From: Ananas comosus
Taxonomy: Eukaryota > Streptophyta > Magnoliopsida > Poales > Bromeliaceae
Assembly (NCBI RefSeq): GCF_001540865.1
Contig: NC_033631.1
Span: 7,791,050 to 7,855,049, forward strand
Direction: 5' to 3'
Length of the DNA: 64,000 nt
Of this stretch, positions 45,249 to 57,239 are shown one piece after another. Positions within the stretch are counted from its first letter, which is position 1. Each line of letters begins with the position of its first letter. The position numbers were made by a program, and so were the translations under genes. The notes below the pieces were generated by a model. It searched no databases, was not told the DNA's origin, and saw only the letters and a program-made list of their open reading frames with translations.

Positions 45249-46517
45249 CTAAAGTCAAGACAATTTACGTTCATATGGGCATGGAATTAAGCAGACAAAG
45301 CTACCACTCCAAGCAAAAAAAGTGCTAGAGAAAGTACATCAAAACTATTAAGAGCATCATTATAACATTATTTTACCACGGATATACAAAAATCATAGGC
45401 TATGACAGAGCAGCATAATGGAAAAGGTTACCATCATTGTAGGGTCTAGGAGGAGCAGCCTATAGTTGTCTCTAGGGAGGTCGTTTGCATGATTCGAATC
45501 CACAAAGCCGAGAAAGAAAGGATGGCCACAGGAAAATAATAAAATAGAATAAAATTATCCTACTCCTACTACAAAAAGCTTCTTAATGCTGGAAATAGTA
45601 GCTTGTTCGACTAAACGAATTAGGTCTTCGTGTCATTTGCACAGTAACAATCCACTGAGGCTCCAATTTCTGCACATAGTCAGAATTCTGACAAACTACA
45701 ATCTATTACATCTTTAATCCGAATTGAGTACATTCTCCCAAAAAAAATCCTACTATTTTTTTTTTGAAATAATTTAAGACCTATTTTGAGTCATTGACGA
45801 AGAATTGGATGACCGGACTAGTCAAGGCGAGCATATTTTTCTACGAATATTCTTCAAGACCAACAACTGTTTTTTTTTTTATAATATATTTTGACTAATG
45901 AAGTGAATGAGCAAGGAAATACAAGTCAAATGAACTGTGTAGGAAAGGACCTTTTACTTTCCCTGATTTAGATTTGATTGCTCTATAGTTTTTCTTTCTA
46001 TTAGATTTTGCCCTTCCTTTGTATTTTCTGTAACCTTTTCGCTATGCTTCAATAATAGTCTGAGGCGCTGTTTAATCCCATACAATTGCAAGTTGTATGC
46101 CAAGAACTTGCAATTGTTGCATTTTAAATTTTTTTTTTTTTTTGTTGTAGAAGGAGTGGGAGTAATTTGATTATTTTGCTCTGTTCATTAGCATCTTACA
46201 CCTCTAAAAATATTTCTGAAATTTGAAAAAAGCAGAATATAAGTTTTTAAAAGTCAGAAAAAGAAGTTAAAAAAAAAAGGTACTTACAAAAAAATTTTCT
46301 ATAATTTAGACATAAAAAAATTCAAAAATGGTAAAGTCGCCTTAACTTTTTTTCCCTACTAAATAAATACGTTAGATATAAAAATTACAAATAATTTATT
46401 ATTATCTTCTTCTATGCTATTTTATATAAAAATTTTATTTTATTTTTTAAAAAAATAGTAACTAATCAAGGACTTGAGTACCTGTTTGCAAAAATGCTCG
46501 AGTTCGTAGAGTTTTTA
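45249..46517. other. Intergenic DNA upstream of the HISN3 remnant
   Basis: I searched for the missing N-terminal HISN3 exons (the RFRPCIDIHKGKVKQ-type start) and did not find them. A tRNA-like patch with GATTCGAATCC lies near 45430-45510, but it does not fold as a tRNA by eye. T-runs and AT-rich sequence fill the rest. Confidence 0.45.
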
Positions 46518-46533
46518 TATATTTTGATTTATC

Positions 46534-46694
46534 TTTATCTCTTTTTTTTTTTGAGAGATAGGTAGCACGCTACCCGCTTCGTTTATTTTATTTAGAAATA
46601 AACTTAGCTAGAAATGTGAGTCAACTAGGATTCGAATTTGGGCCTCGGATACCAACCACCGAGCCCTTTGCCACTTGCTCTAGGGATGGTCGGT
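46534..46694 (-). mobile_element. tRNA-derived SINE with perfect 16-bp TSD
   Basis: The target duplication TATATTTTGATTTATC lies at 46518-46533 and 46695-46710. On the minus strand the element has an A-box-like GTGGCAAAGGGCTCGG, a B-box-like AATTCGAATCC about 35 bases later, a 70-bp tRNA-unrelated tail and a terminal A-run. This is the structure of a plant SINE transcribed by RNA polymerase III and moved by LINE machinery. It is 161 bp long. A second, older copy is at 14513-14660. Confidence 0.88.
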
Positions 46695-46819
46695 TATATT
46701 TTGATTTATCAATCAGATATTATGGGCATATATGATATATGATATGATCAGATCAATAATACGAAATGAAACCCTAATAAATAAAACAAAGAATACGAAG
46801 GAGCCTCGCTCTGTCCCCG

Positions 46820-47201
46820 CCCATGCTTTTTCCCTGCGCCTCCTCCTCCTCCTCCTCCTCGGATCCTCCTCGTCCTCGGAAAAGAACCAATCTCCTCATT
46901 AATTAATTACACAAACCCTATCCCCATCCATGGCGAACCCTAATAATTCCCCCTCCCCTGCCACGATTCCGCCTCTCATTCTCCTCTCCGCAGCCGCCCC
47001 CGCCACCATTACTCCGATTCCTGCTCGAGCTTCGATGTAAATCCTCTATTGCTCATAAAAGTCGAGACCTTTATCGCTCTAAGAAGTGAACTGGTGGAGT
47101 AGGAAGAGAATGTATTATTCTTTGTTATTGATGAATCAGAGCTTGTTCTCGCGAGATGCGGCGCCGAGGCCTCTTCGCCCCGCCGCGGATACCCATCAGA
47201 G
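46820..47201 (+). other. 5' end of an unidentified plus-strand gene
   Basis: A CTC-rich leader at 46840-46880 precedes an ATG at 46931 that opens a 36-codon frame (MANPNNSPSPATIPP to ...ARASM). A second open block after it (47086-47201) includes MNQSLFSRDAAPRPLRPAAD and ends at GAG|GTTAGGG, a good donor. It looks like first exon plus 5' UTR of a plant gene, but no following exon is seen before the foldback element, microsatellite and sequence gap. Product unknown. Confidence 0.35.
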
Positions 47202-47620
47202 GTTAGGGTTTCTTTTTCTATTATTTTTTTGTTTTTTAGTATTATTATTATTTTCGCTGAATGCCGTTTTTTGTTGAGTGTGGTGCCATCTTTTGTATTT
47301 AAGCTGCGAATTTTAAGAATATTTTTAGATGCGGGCGAGAGTTTTGAGTAACGAATTTTTTTTTTTTTTTCTTTTGTCTTCTTTTTAGGGTTTCCAGAAT
47401 ATTACTGTTCTTGGTGGAATCTTGGGGTTAGATAAGTTTTTTCTTTGTATTTGAGAAATTACTAGAAAATTTTTTGAAGAATACTAGGAAGATTTTGTGG
47501 CGGCGATAGTGCATGAGAAATTAGAAGAGAAAAGAACAAGAACTCCATATTCTTAAAGAGGCAGCTTTCACTGTTTTCAGTAGATCATATTTATTCTGTA
47601 GTTATATGTATATATATTTT

Positions 47621-48242
47621 GAGTCCGGCTCGTATACTATCAGTAGCACGGAGGCTTTCATGCTACCAAGTTGTTTTCGATGATGTGGCTTCCAAATCGA
47701 CGATCGACACCGTTAGATTTGATCTATACTATTGAAAGTATTAGAAAACTAAATTTTATAATTTTTCGACATCCTTTACCTATCAAACCAGTAGCCTAAA
47801 AATGTGAACGGTTGAAAATAAAAATCTCGTAAAAAATGATGATAAAATATTTGAATTTAAGATCGGAGGTATTTATCTTGCTCTAAATAGTGAAGAAAAA
47901 ATCTCGTAAAAAATGATGATAAAAGATTTGAATTTAAGATCGGAGGTATTGATCTTGCTCTAAATAGTGAAGAAAATTTTCTATAAAAATTTCATCAGAT
48001 TTGGATTGTTTTATACCGTTATATTTATAAACGCATCAGATAGGCTATTAAAGTTGTCAATTTTGAGACCTTTTGATCATTAGTCAAATAAAGCCGAAAG
48101 AATGTGAAATTTGGTTTCTAAATATTTTCAATAGCGTAGATCATACTTAATGGAACCAATCGTTGATTCGGAAGTCACATCAACGAAAACAACTTGATAG
48201 TACGGAGGCTTCCGTGCCATCGATAGTATAGCAGTTTAGCTC
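47621..48242. mobile_element. Long-TIR foldback element (Mutator-like)
   Basis: The arms start GAGTCCGGCTCGTATACTATC and, on the other strand, GAGCTAAACTGCTATACTATC. Both continue through AGCACGGAGGCT / GGCACGGAAGCC and CAAGTTGTTTTCGATGATGTG for about 150 bp. The interior repeats a 65-bp phrase twice (AAAATCTCGTAAAAAATGATG near 47821 and 47900). The flanks are TA-rich and hide any TSD. A further partial terminus follows at about 48252-48282. Confidence 0.7.
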
Positions 48243-48282
48243 ATATATATACGTGCTACCAATAGAATAGCAGCCTAACTCA

Positions 48283-48635
48283 TATATATATATATGTATA
48301 TATATATATGTATATGTATATATATACATATATGTATATGTATGTATATACATATATGTATATATGTATATACATATATATACATATATGTATATATGTA
48401 TATACATATATACATATATGTATTTATATATACACATACATATATACATATATGTATATACATACATATACATATATGTATATACATATGTACATATACA
48501 TATATGTATATATGTATATGTATGTATATACATATATGTATATATGTATATATATATATATGTATGTATACATATACATTGTATATGTATGTATATACAT
48601 ATATGTATATATGTATATATATATATATGTATGTA
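48283..48635. repeat. Complex TA/CATATG/GTATATGTATG microsatellite
   Basis: About 350 bp of TATATAC, ATATGTA and CATACATA units. It yields tyrosine/isoleucine-rich frames on both strands that are not coding. The array runs into the gap, so its true length is unknown. Confidence 0.95.
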
Positions 48636-48735
48636 NNNNNNNNNNNNNNNNNNNNNNNNNNNNNNNNNNNNNNNNNNNNNNNNNNNNNNNNNNNNNNNNN
48701 NNNNNNNNNNNNNNNNNNNNNNNNNNNNNNNNNNN
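48636..48735. other. Assembly gap of 100 N
   Basis: Exactly one hundred N bases, the usual placeholder for a gap of unknown size. Confidence 0.97.
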
Positions 48736-50487
48736 AGAGATGTCGAATATACGGATCAAAGAGCTTAAGTATCTTCACGTCAAAGTGATTGAACTTGAGG
48801 CAGCGAAGAGGTTGACTACGCAAGGATTATGATTTGATCTATACTGTGTCTCACCCGGTCAAGGTCTTAATGTTGGTGAGATCACTAAGTCTAAAATTGC
48901 GACTGAGAACTTATTGCAAATGCCTTGTGGTTTACTCAATGCCGGCCGTGATCGACGCAGATGAAGCGGTGGAGTTGGAGGGTGGTGCTCCGATTACATC
49001 GAGACTGATGACTTGGTGGTGCAACCTACACTTGGAAAAGGATTTAAAGAAACAACTCCACTCGAGTGCAAAAATTCGAGTCTTAAGATGTTGATCGTTT
49101 ACACCGGTGACTTCACTTTAGATGTTAGATTGATGCATTCGGTCCTGTGTATCGTCGGACATTGGACATAAAGAAACATTCTTCTAAGAAGCTACACCTG
49201 CATCCGATCTATACAATTCTCGGATGGCACCAAGATGTAACAAGGACTTGAATTTTACTTACTGGTGCGCCGGATTGAAATAGGATGTTGGAGTTTGTTG
49301 CCAGATTGCCGTAACTGCCAACAAGTGAATGGCTTAGTGACACGAGTTCCGGCGGGCAAATTGGCAGAAGCCACCGTCCAAGTGTGAAGGGAAAAAGACA
49401 ACATGGATCTGTCGGTGATGAGGATTGCTCGACACAGGCCGGGCAGACGCGTTGGGGATTGTGGATAGTTTACAAAAATCGCACATTTCATACCTACCAC
49501 ACTTCTGGACTCGTGAAGAGACCGCATCAGATTTATTTGGATAATTGTGCGAGTTGCACGGGTATCCTTACTTCTATACTATCGTTCAGATCGAGACCCC
49601 CGTTTCGTATCCATTTTTGAGGACTTACAGAATGCTTTGGTACGCCGTTTAAATTTCAGCACTGCTTCCACCCCCGAGAGTGACCGTCTGACGTAACTTA
49701 TACATACTCTCGAGACATGCTCGAGCCTGCGTGACACTCCAGGGAGATGTCGCACATGACCGAGGCAAGATTTGCTTATAACAACAGTTATCAAGCAAGC
49801 AATCAGAATGGCAAGCCTGTTCGAATCATATTCTAGACAAGTGTAGATCGCCACTTCATTGATGTGAATTGGATAAGATTGCTTTAAGCGCCCTGATTGT
49901 CTCCAGGAAGTTCAGGAGACAAGTTCGCATCGCTCCGGGAGGAGCTGTTGACGGCCCGCAGAGTAGCAGCAGATTATCTTGACATGCGGCGACGAGACTT
50001 GGAGTTCAGATTGGAGATCAACGCTTCGTTGAAAGCTCCACGACGTCGATGAATTAGACCGATTTGGAATCCGGGCGCAAGTTAAGTTGCCCGAAATATA
50101 TTGGACCGTATAGTTTTGGAGTGCGGTAGGCGCTGGTAGAGTAATCGACCGCCACGCGAACCATATCGGTTACAAATGTATTCCATATATCGTCCTTCGG
50201 AATAATCAGCCACGACCGCGACCATGTACTTGAACGGCTACATCCTATGAGCGCGGGAGGAATTGAGGTTGAGGACAACCCTTGATAATTTTGGCTCGCG
50301 AGGTGAAAAGACTGTGGCGAAACCGAAAAAATCCATAGCGTGAAGGTGCTTTTGGGAGCAATCACGACGAGCGCGAGGCCACTGGGAGTTTAAGAGCGCA
50401 CTGCGGCGCTATTCCATCTTTTTCAGACTGAGCTTGAGGAATATGTCATTTCCGATTCGCGGTACGAAACTCTTAGGAATGGGTTAA
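48736..50487 (+). pseudogene. Decayed gypsy pol (RNase H to integrase)
   Basis: Reading through frequent frameshifts, the sequence resembles [15 protein letters not shown]...LLKDYD (RNase H end, 48760-48835). Further on come the integrase zinc-knuckle part DCQQCQQVK (about 49300) and the catalytic-core phrase [10 protein letters not shown] in decayed form near 49460-49490. The density of frameshifts is much higher than in the gypsy copy at 60-64 kb. The 5' half of the element lies in or beyond the gap. A 3' LTR follows directly. Confidence 0.6.
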
Positions 50488-53121
50488 TGTAACAAACTCG
50501 GACCTTTGCAAATTGCGAGGTTGCGAGTGTGTTTTGGATTATTTCGAGCTTTCCACACTTGTGAGGTGTAAAAGTTCCCGACCCGAAAAGTTCAATCTGG
50601 GAACTTTGGACAAGTCCTGAAGTTTTGTTACCTCGGGAGCCGGGTCGCCTGGTAAGGAGAGACCGTTCCCCAGTGGCAATTTGAGAAACCTGAGGCAACC
50701 GGTCCTTAGCAGGCGAGACGTTCCCGAACGCGTCTTCGCAGTGAAGACCTGGTCCCATGCGCAGCGAGTAGACCGTTCCAAATGGATTAGGTTCGCAACC
50801 GGTCCCTGCTGGATAGACCGTCCCTCTGTACGAAAACTAGCCTCAGATCGCGCGGGCTGTTGCAATAATGGATTTTTGAGGGGCCTCTCCGGATTTTGTT
50901 ACAATAGATGGGCTTATTAGCCATTTCCTCTTCTTCCCTCTCTTATTCTCTCATTCTCACCCTCTCCCCACACTTTCTAGAGAGAGAAGAAGAAGAAGAA
51001 GGAGGAGAAGAAGAAGAGGAGCTAGCTTGAGGGAGCTTGGAGCTCCACCCCTTTCTCTCTTTCCCACCTTTGCAAGGCTTGGAGCTTGCTTGTAGGGTTT
51101 GGTGGTGGACCAAACTTCAACCCTAGGGCATTTTGAGCTTGGATTGAAGCTTCCAAAGGGTTAGTATCATGTTTCCCTCTTCTAGATTTTTGTTTTGGTG
51201 ATTTTTGGGAAGTGAAACCCTAGTTTTGAGACTTAGGGCTTGTTTTTTGGTATTTTGAACCTAGGGCTTTTGGGGCCAAATTAGTTGGTTTAGAACCTTC
51301 CTTGGGCTTGGATTGGAAAGGTTCTAGCTCTCTTTTGGAGCTTTAGAAGAGATTTCTACTCTTGAGGTAAGTTTTGGCCCTTTTTGCTCCTAGGTTAATG
51401 TTTGATCTTACGGTTGGTCGTAATGCCCTCGTATCTCTTCGCTGATCACTTCTAGGATATCTTGAGGCTCGTGGACAACTCCGTTCGGCGAATCGAAGGA
51501 GCACGCGACGGTTCGGTGGGTTTGGCCTAGCATACAATATGAGAAATGCTCATATTTAGTGTTAAATGTTTCGTAAAGTCGAAATTCATGCATTTTCATG
51601 TTAAATGTATTTATTATGAATTTTAGAATGCTTAACATGCATAGGTTATGTGTAGTAAATTTTGGGACCTCTATATAGTAGAGAGCATGCATGTGTGGCC
51701 TAGCATTCTAGTTGCGATTTGAAATTATAATCCCTATTATGAAAACGAACCTTGCTTTCATGCATTCAAACTATATACCAGATGTGACATTAGGGATTTT
51801 TGGAAGCCTAGAGAGGCTTAGGGACTTAGATGATTATTAGATTCTGGCCAATTGTCATGAAGAGCACATTAGGGCTCGAGCTTAGTGAGCATTAATGATT
51901 AAGTCTTTAATTGGAACATGATTAGTTGTGGAGCTTAAGGTTCTAAAGAAGTGCACTAAGCAACGTGTGTGTTGGGACTCACATTAGTGACTTAAACGAA
52001 GACCTTCGGATTCTAAGCCGACTATACATGTTAGAGACATGAGGATTGGGTATACTTGAGACAGGACCTCGCTTGATTGCCATTTTTTGCTCATCCACAT
52101 GCTTGTGAGGGTCCTCCCCACAAGCCGGCACTTCCGGAGTTATCCTACGCACTATGAGTTCGCTCGGCGATATTTGAAAGCCTACTGGGCTCGAGTGGGA
52201 CCGACACATTCCAAAGTAGGAAATGTTTGGCTACCACAGCACTCTACGCACACAACGGACTACCTTGTAGTCCATTAATGAAATAAATCGAGACGTTTAA
52301 GAAGTGGTATAATCACACTATAGTTAGTATTGAAGTAACATTTAATTGCTTTAGCAATAGTGTTGAGACATGTAGTATATCTTTGACAGTCTACCTATTT
52401 CCAATCAAATAGGCTTGTTGCCATGATAGAGCTTATTACTATCATGTAAATAAAGGTTAGTAAAGTAAACTATTGCCATTGTGTTTATTTCCTAGAAAAT
52501 AAAGTACAACAGTTGCATTCAGTGCTTAGAGGGATATATAGTATAGGCAGTTTACTATCTCTCCTCTACATCAGTTTATTACATGCTGCCTTTTTATTGC
52601 TTATATTATATCGTGGCTTACCTCTTATGCTGGGCCTTAGTGAGCAGGACCTGAGTCAAGTAATTCCACTGGGACTATAAATTTAGTTCTCACACAGCCC
52701 TCTTTTTTCTCAATATTGTAGAAAGCCTCCACCAGTGAAGCCAGGGATCCGCGAAAGGGAATCGCCTCGGCTAGCGCGCTTTACCGAGGGACCGTTCCGA
52801 TAGTGCTAATCCTCTCGTTGTTTTTCTTTTGTAGAGGTTGAGAGTATTGTCACCTATATGTATAGAGACCACCATTTTTGTACCTAAGACCTGTTATTAG
52901 TACTACTTAGGTTATCTTGTTTTGACCTACCTTTATTCTTACTTTTGGTGTAATGATAGACACTTTACTTCTCTGATTATCTCTAGTTCTAGTTAATTTC
53001 ATTATCTTATATTTGTTCTATCTCTTGCTTTTACTTCCACTTTTATCCGAGACACCTTATCAATTGTAGCATACGGGGTCGGCACGCTACTTGGAGGGCC
53101 TACCGCCGGTCCCGGCTGACA
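50488..53121 (+). mobile_element. 3' LTR of the decayed gypsy element
   Basis: The LTR starts TGTAACAAACTCGG after AATGGGTTAA and ends GTCCCGGCTGACA, giving about 2.63 kb, a size usual for Tekay/Del chromoviruses. It contains a CT/GA-rich leader (about 50930-51020) and a GGTAAGT-type donor near 51367. It does not closely match the LTR of the element at 57.6-59.6 kb, so it is a different family. The partner LTR is not in the window, so a TSD cannot be tested. Confidence 0.6.
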
Positions 53122-53704
53122 ATTTTCAAAATATATTTTTATTTGCATTAACTTTTTTTAAGTGCTTAATTAGTGTACAAAAAAAAGATTTTTATCCTTT
53201 CAAATATATCTTTCTACCATCATCAACTTTTCTTATTTGCCTTTGAATTAGGGATAAAAGAAGTACTTTAATTTTTGGTCATTTCAAATATACCCCTCCA
53301 TCATCATCAACTTTTATTATTTGCCTTTAAGTTAAATTCTGCTATTTTAAGAGGTATTTTGATTTTTTTAAACTCTGCTAGATATTTAACTCACATTTAA
53401 CCTGTGATAACTTAACGGATGGTAATTGCTGGGATATTTTTGAATAACATAAAAACTTATGAGAGGTATATTAAAAAAATAAATTAAATATTTTTAAAAT
53501 TTTGAGAGGTATTAAATAACTATCCTAAATAAATAATAATTGAGAAAATTTTCTTTATTGTAATGAGGAAGTATGATAGGACTACACGTGGGGTAGTTGA
53601 GACTAGGGACAAATTTATCCGGTGTCCAAGAAACTAGATGGTTAGCATTTACACTTTAGTATCTACATATCTATTTATTTATGTAAAAATAATATTATTT
53701 ATAT
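53122..53704. repeat. AT-rich element remnant with an internal duplication
   Basis: The phrase TTTCAAATATA..TCT..CCATCATCATCAACTTTT..TTATTTGCCTTT occurs twice, near 53198 and 53282. The right part (TTTTGAGAGGTATTAAATAAC) resembles the edge of a MULE-type repeat. There is no coding region. Confidence 0.4.
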
Positions 53705-54590
53705 TGTGGGGAGCCGAATTTCCTTTTCTTTCACCAGGTCAAAGATCCTCCAAGGGAAGTGTGTAGGGATGTAGAACGGCTACGATTAGTGACTCTCGAA
53801 GTTCGCACCTTTCAACTGGATCAAGCGATTGGCTGATGAGAGATCGGATTAGCCGAGTTCAGAACCTCTACTATAGAATCGGTTCGGCTAGATAAGCCGA
53901 ATGTACGAAAAATACTGAAATTTGGGTCGGCTGATGAGCCGAATAGATGGAATACACAGTGACTGATCGGCTGAAAGAGTCGAATACCTTTATATATTAA
54001 AATGAAGCTGGAAACTCATACAAAACAGAGTGTGCCCGAAGGGCATACAGACTCTGAAAATCTAGATTACAACAGTGTTTCCGTGGGGCATATAGACTCC
54101 AGAGATCTAACTTAAAAACTACTCTAGGAAAGCAATAAATGCGAGTAGAAAAGATTAGATGTAGGCTACTACTAGAAAACGATAAATGTAAGAAAGAAAA
54201 GTATTGAAAATGCGGAGCTTTTCTCGTTCATGGGAGAGAAACACGCCTATTATAGGCTTCAAAGTTATTATTTATAATATCTTATCCGCCCACATTATTG
54301 GTTGGTTATAGTAGTGGGGAAAGTGGTGTAGCCATAATCATGGAAATTACGTCCCACTTCTCATGAAAGTTACACTCCATTTTTTATGAAAGTTACGCCC
54401 CACTTCTTAACCGTTCCCGCCTAATTAAACGGTCTAGACCTTCAGGCGCCACGCCCAACTTCTCAACTATTCCCGCCTAAATGCTCTAAACCTTCAGGCG
54501 CTTTATTGTCGACTTCTGGTGTACCACGTGTCCTTATTTCTTTGACTCATACGTGGGTTAAATCGACTTGTTAATTTTTTGGTACCAACA
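53705..54590 (-). mobile_element. Solo LTR A with 5-bp TSD TATAT
   Basis: The 886-bp block starts TGTGGGGAGCCGAA and ends GGTACCAACA on the plus strand. It is flanked by TATAT at 53700-53704 and 54591-54595. Compared with solo LTR B (56501-57196) it lies in the opposite orientation; the shared end is GTCAAAGATCCTCC...CGGCTACGATTAGTGACTCTCG. Hairpin-forming TCGGCTGATGAGCCGAA-type units recur near 53828, 53893, 53930 and 53966. There is no internal region, so this is the product of LTR-LTR recombination. Confidence 0.75.
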
Positions 54591-54773
54591 TATATATTCA
54601 AAAGTGAGTATGTATTTTAAAATTCATCTATCTAAGGAATAAATATCACTCACTAATTATTTAATATGATTAATGATTAATAAAAACACTTAATTTGATA
54701 GATGAATGGTATTTTTATATACATTTTAATCTAAGTATATAAATAATATTTAGTTTATATACATATAGATTTG

Positions 54774-56238
54774 CACATAGTATTAGTGACATTTATAGAT
54801 GTTGCTAAATGTGTAAGAAATGTGACTAAATCTTTTAGCAACACTTAACTTTTAGTGTTGTCTATGCCCGTGTTGTTGAATCTTTTAACAATATATGGAG
54901 AGAATGTTGGTGATACTAAAAAATTAGCAACAATTAACAAATGTTGCTAAATAAAAATTTTAAAAGAGCAATTATTAAATGGTGGTGCATATTGTTTAAA
55001 TAATTTTTGTATTAATTTAGTTATTATTTTTTATATTAAATAAAAATATTTTATTAATTATAAATTTTGATATTAATTAAATTAAAATATTATTAATTTC
55101 TTATTAATTATTATAATTATAGTTAATAATAACCAAATATTACTAAACAATCACGTATAATAGTATTTTGAATTATTGGTAAAAACACATTTGAAATAAA
55201 AAAAAAATTGAGTTTCCTCATAATTACGAATTTGATCACGACAAAATTAAAAATTAGTCATCCTTATTCGTTGTAGAAGTCTCCAAAATGCTTGAATAAA
55301 ACAATCTTGTAACCTTTATTTATTTACCCTGTAAAAAGAAAAGGTTAAGAATTAAAATTTTATACAATTTATCATAAAATATAAGATACTATGAACTACT
55401 AAAAGATAAAATATATTGCCCTTACCAAATCATAAAAGATCATATATTTGCTCTTACATCTTGAAAATTAATGATATTTCCCAAAAAAATAAAGAAAAAG
55501 TATCAAATTAAAATAATAGCAATGTAATAACCACAAATTTAATATCTAAAAGTAAAATGTAAAAAAAAAATTTTATGAAAGTTAAGAAACAAAAAACCTC
55601 ATATCATACCATATACAACAATAAATGAATCAAAAGGTCGAAGGGCAATCCTATTCTAGTCATACTAAACTTTATTAGTTAATGAAAAAAAAAAAGAAAA
55701 TTTCAAATCTATAATTTTGACTAGAAGTTAATATGAAATTGATTTATCTTATAAGAAAGGGATACTTACCTATCTTTAGAAACAAAATTGATAATCCGAT
55801 ACTAATAGTTTTTCCTCCAATCTTCCAAAATAAAAAAAAAAAAAAATAGTGAGAAGGACTTTATGGAATTAAGGAATAAAAGAAGAAACCATGAAAGTAA
55901 AAAATCTCTTGAGAGTTTAAAGTGAAGAGACAAAGAAATGGGAGAGAGATGGAAAGAAATAACACTAAAAGGAGGGAAAGATGAAATTTTAAAAATTTGG
56001 AGGGATTTTTAAAATTTGAAAAACTCATCGTCATTTATCACCAAAAATGTTGCTAAATATTGCAACATTTAATACTTAGTGTTGGTGTTATTTGTATTTA
56101 GCAACATTTATATCTAAATATTGGTAAATAAATACATTTAGCAACACGAATAAATAAATGTTGCTAAATTTTATAATTTGTGTGACTTAGTCAAATGTTG
56201 CTAGTTAAATGTTGCTAAAAGTTAAATTTCTTGTTGTG
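54774..56238. mobile_element. CACTA-type element with TTTAGCAACA subterminal repeats
   Basis: The right terminus, on the minus strand, is CACAACAAGAAATTTAAC, a CACTA-class end. TTTAGCAACATTT and its complement recur many times in both outer 200-250 bp and not in the middle, as expected for transposase-binding subterminal repeats. The left terminus (CACATAGTATTAGTGAC, about 54774) is a weaker match, and the 3-bp duplications do not agree. The interior is AT-rich with no transposase. Confidence 0.65.
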
Positions 56239-56328
56239 TATTTACTATTTAGTATTACTATATCAACTGAAACAAAAAAACTTTTCAACAACTCTTGTCT
56301 TTGTTAGCTAACAAATAAAATCAGTCCA

Positions 56329-56329
<1 letters not shown>

Positions 56330-56366
<37 letters not shown>
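56330..56366. repeat. Poly(A) run of about 37 bases
   Basis: The run is preceded by a T-rich and AACTCTTGTC-type sequence. It could be a retroposed tail, but no SINE or LINE body or TSD is seen next to it. Confidence 0.8.
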
Positions 56367-56369
<3 letters not shown>

Positions 56370-56500
56370 CAGTTAGCACATAAATAAAACGAATCCACAT
56401 GTAGATCCCCCGTTCTGAGATGACTCGATCTCTCAACTCAATTTTCTTTTACTTGCGACTTCATTAAATTTTAATTTTTTGAAACTTAAGTGATTATAGT

Positions 56501-57196
56501 TATTGGCGCCAAAGAAATCGCGCCACGTAATAAGCCAGGGTGCACCGCAGTCAGAGCCTTTAAAGCCAGAGATAAGTAACAGATGGTGCACTAAGAACAG
56601 AGAAAGAACCGCATTAAACCGAAAAGTAGTTAAAGTCCATGCAGTTATATGTCGTTAATATCGGCTAGTAATGGCCCACGAAATTGGGAAAGTGGCCGAT
56701 CATAGAAATAACTGAATAACAACATGTGGACTATAAATAAAAAATAAATAGAAGATGCCCGGAAGAGAAGTTTTTTTCCTTGAAAACGAGAAGATCAATT
56801 TTCATATTTCTCACATTTTATCGTTTTTCTAGGAGTAGTCTATTTGTAAATCTTTTACTTTTCTCGCACTACTGTTATTTCGTAGGAGTAGTTGATAGAA
56901 TAGATTCTCTTTTTGCTCTTTCTTGTAAATATTTTTCAAATCTAAGCAATATAAGCTTCGTTCGGTTCTTCAGCCGAATCAGAAAATTCTGTATAATTTG
57001 CATACTTACCTGATACAGCCGAGCCGAATTTGTTATATTGCATCGAACTTTGTTGATCTGATCCCTCATCAAACGAATCGCTTGATCTATAGTGGGCGCA
57101 AACTTTGAGGGTCATCATTCGTAGTCGTCTCATCTCCTCGCGCGCATCCGGAGAATCTTTGACCGGGTTAGCGGTCTGAGATTTCGGTTCACAGCA
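56501..57196 (+). mobile_element. Solo LTR B with 5-bp TSD ATAGT
   Basis: The 696-bp block starts TATTGGCGCCAAAG (a TG changed to TA) and ends GGTTCACAGCA. It is flanked by ATAGT at 56496-56500 and 57197-57201. A TATA box (GGACTATAAATA, near 56728) gives the plus orientation. It is a family member of solo LTR A. The minus strand across its end has a 104-codon open frame (56942-57256) containing VKDSPDAREEMRRLRMMTLKV, with a decayed counterpart in LTR A. Confidence 0.75.
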
Positions 57197-57239
57197 ATAG
57201 TTAAATGCATTAAGAATTTTATTAAAACAATTGTTAATA

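Noticed and set aside
45430..45510. tRNA-like patch with GATTCGAATCC
   Set aside because: A B-box-like motif is present, but I could not form an acceptor stem or anticodon arm by eye. It may be a SINE scrap.
48180..48832. Long open frames rich in Tyr/Ile/His on both strands
   Set aside because: They are read-through of a TA/CA microsatellite and of the N gap, with no coding signal.
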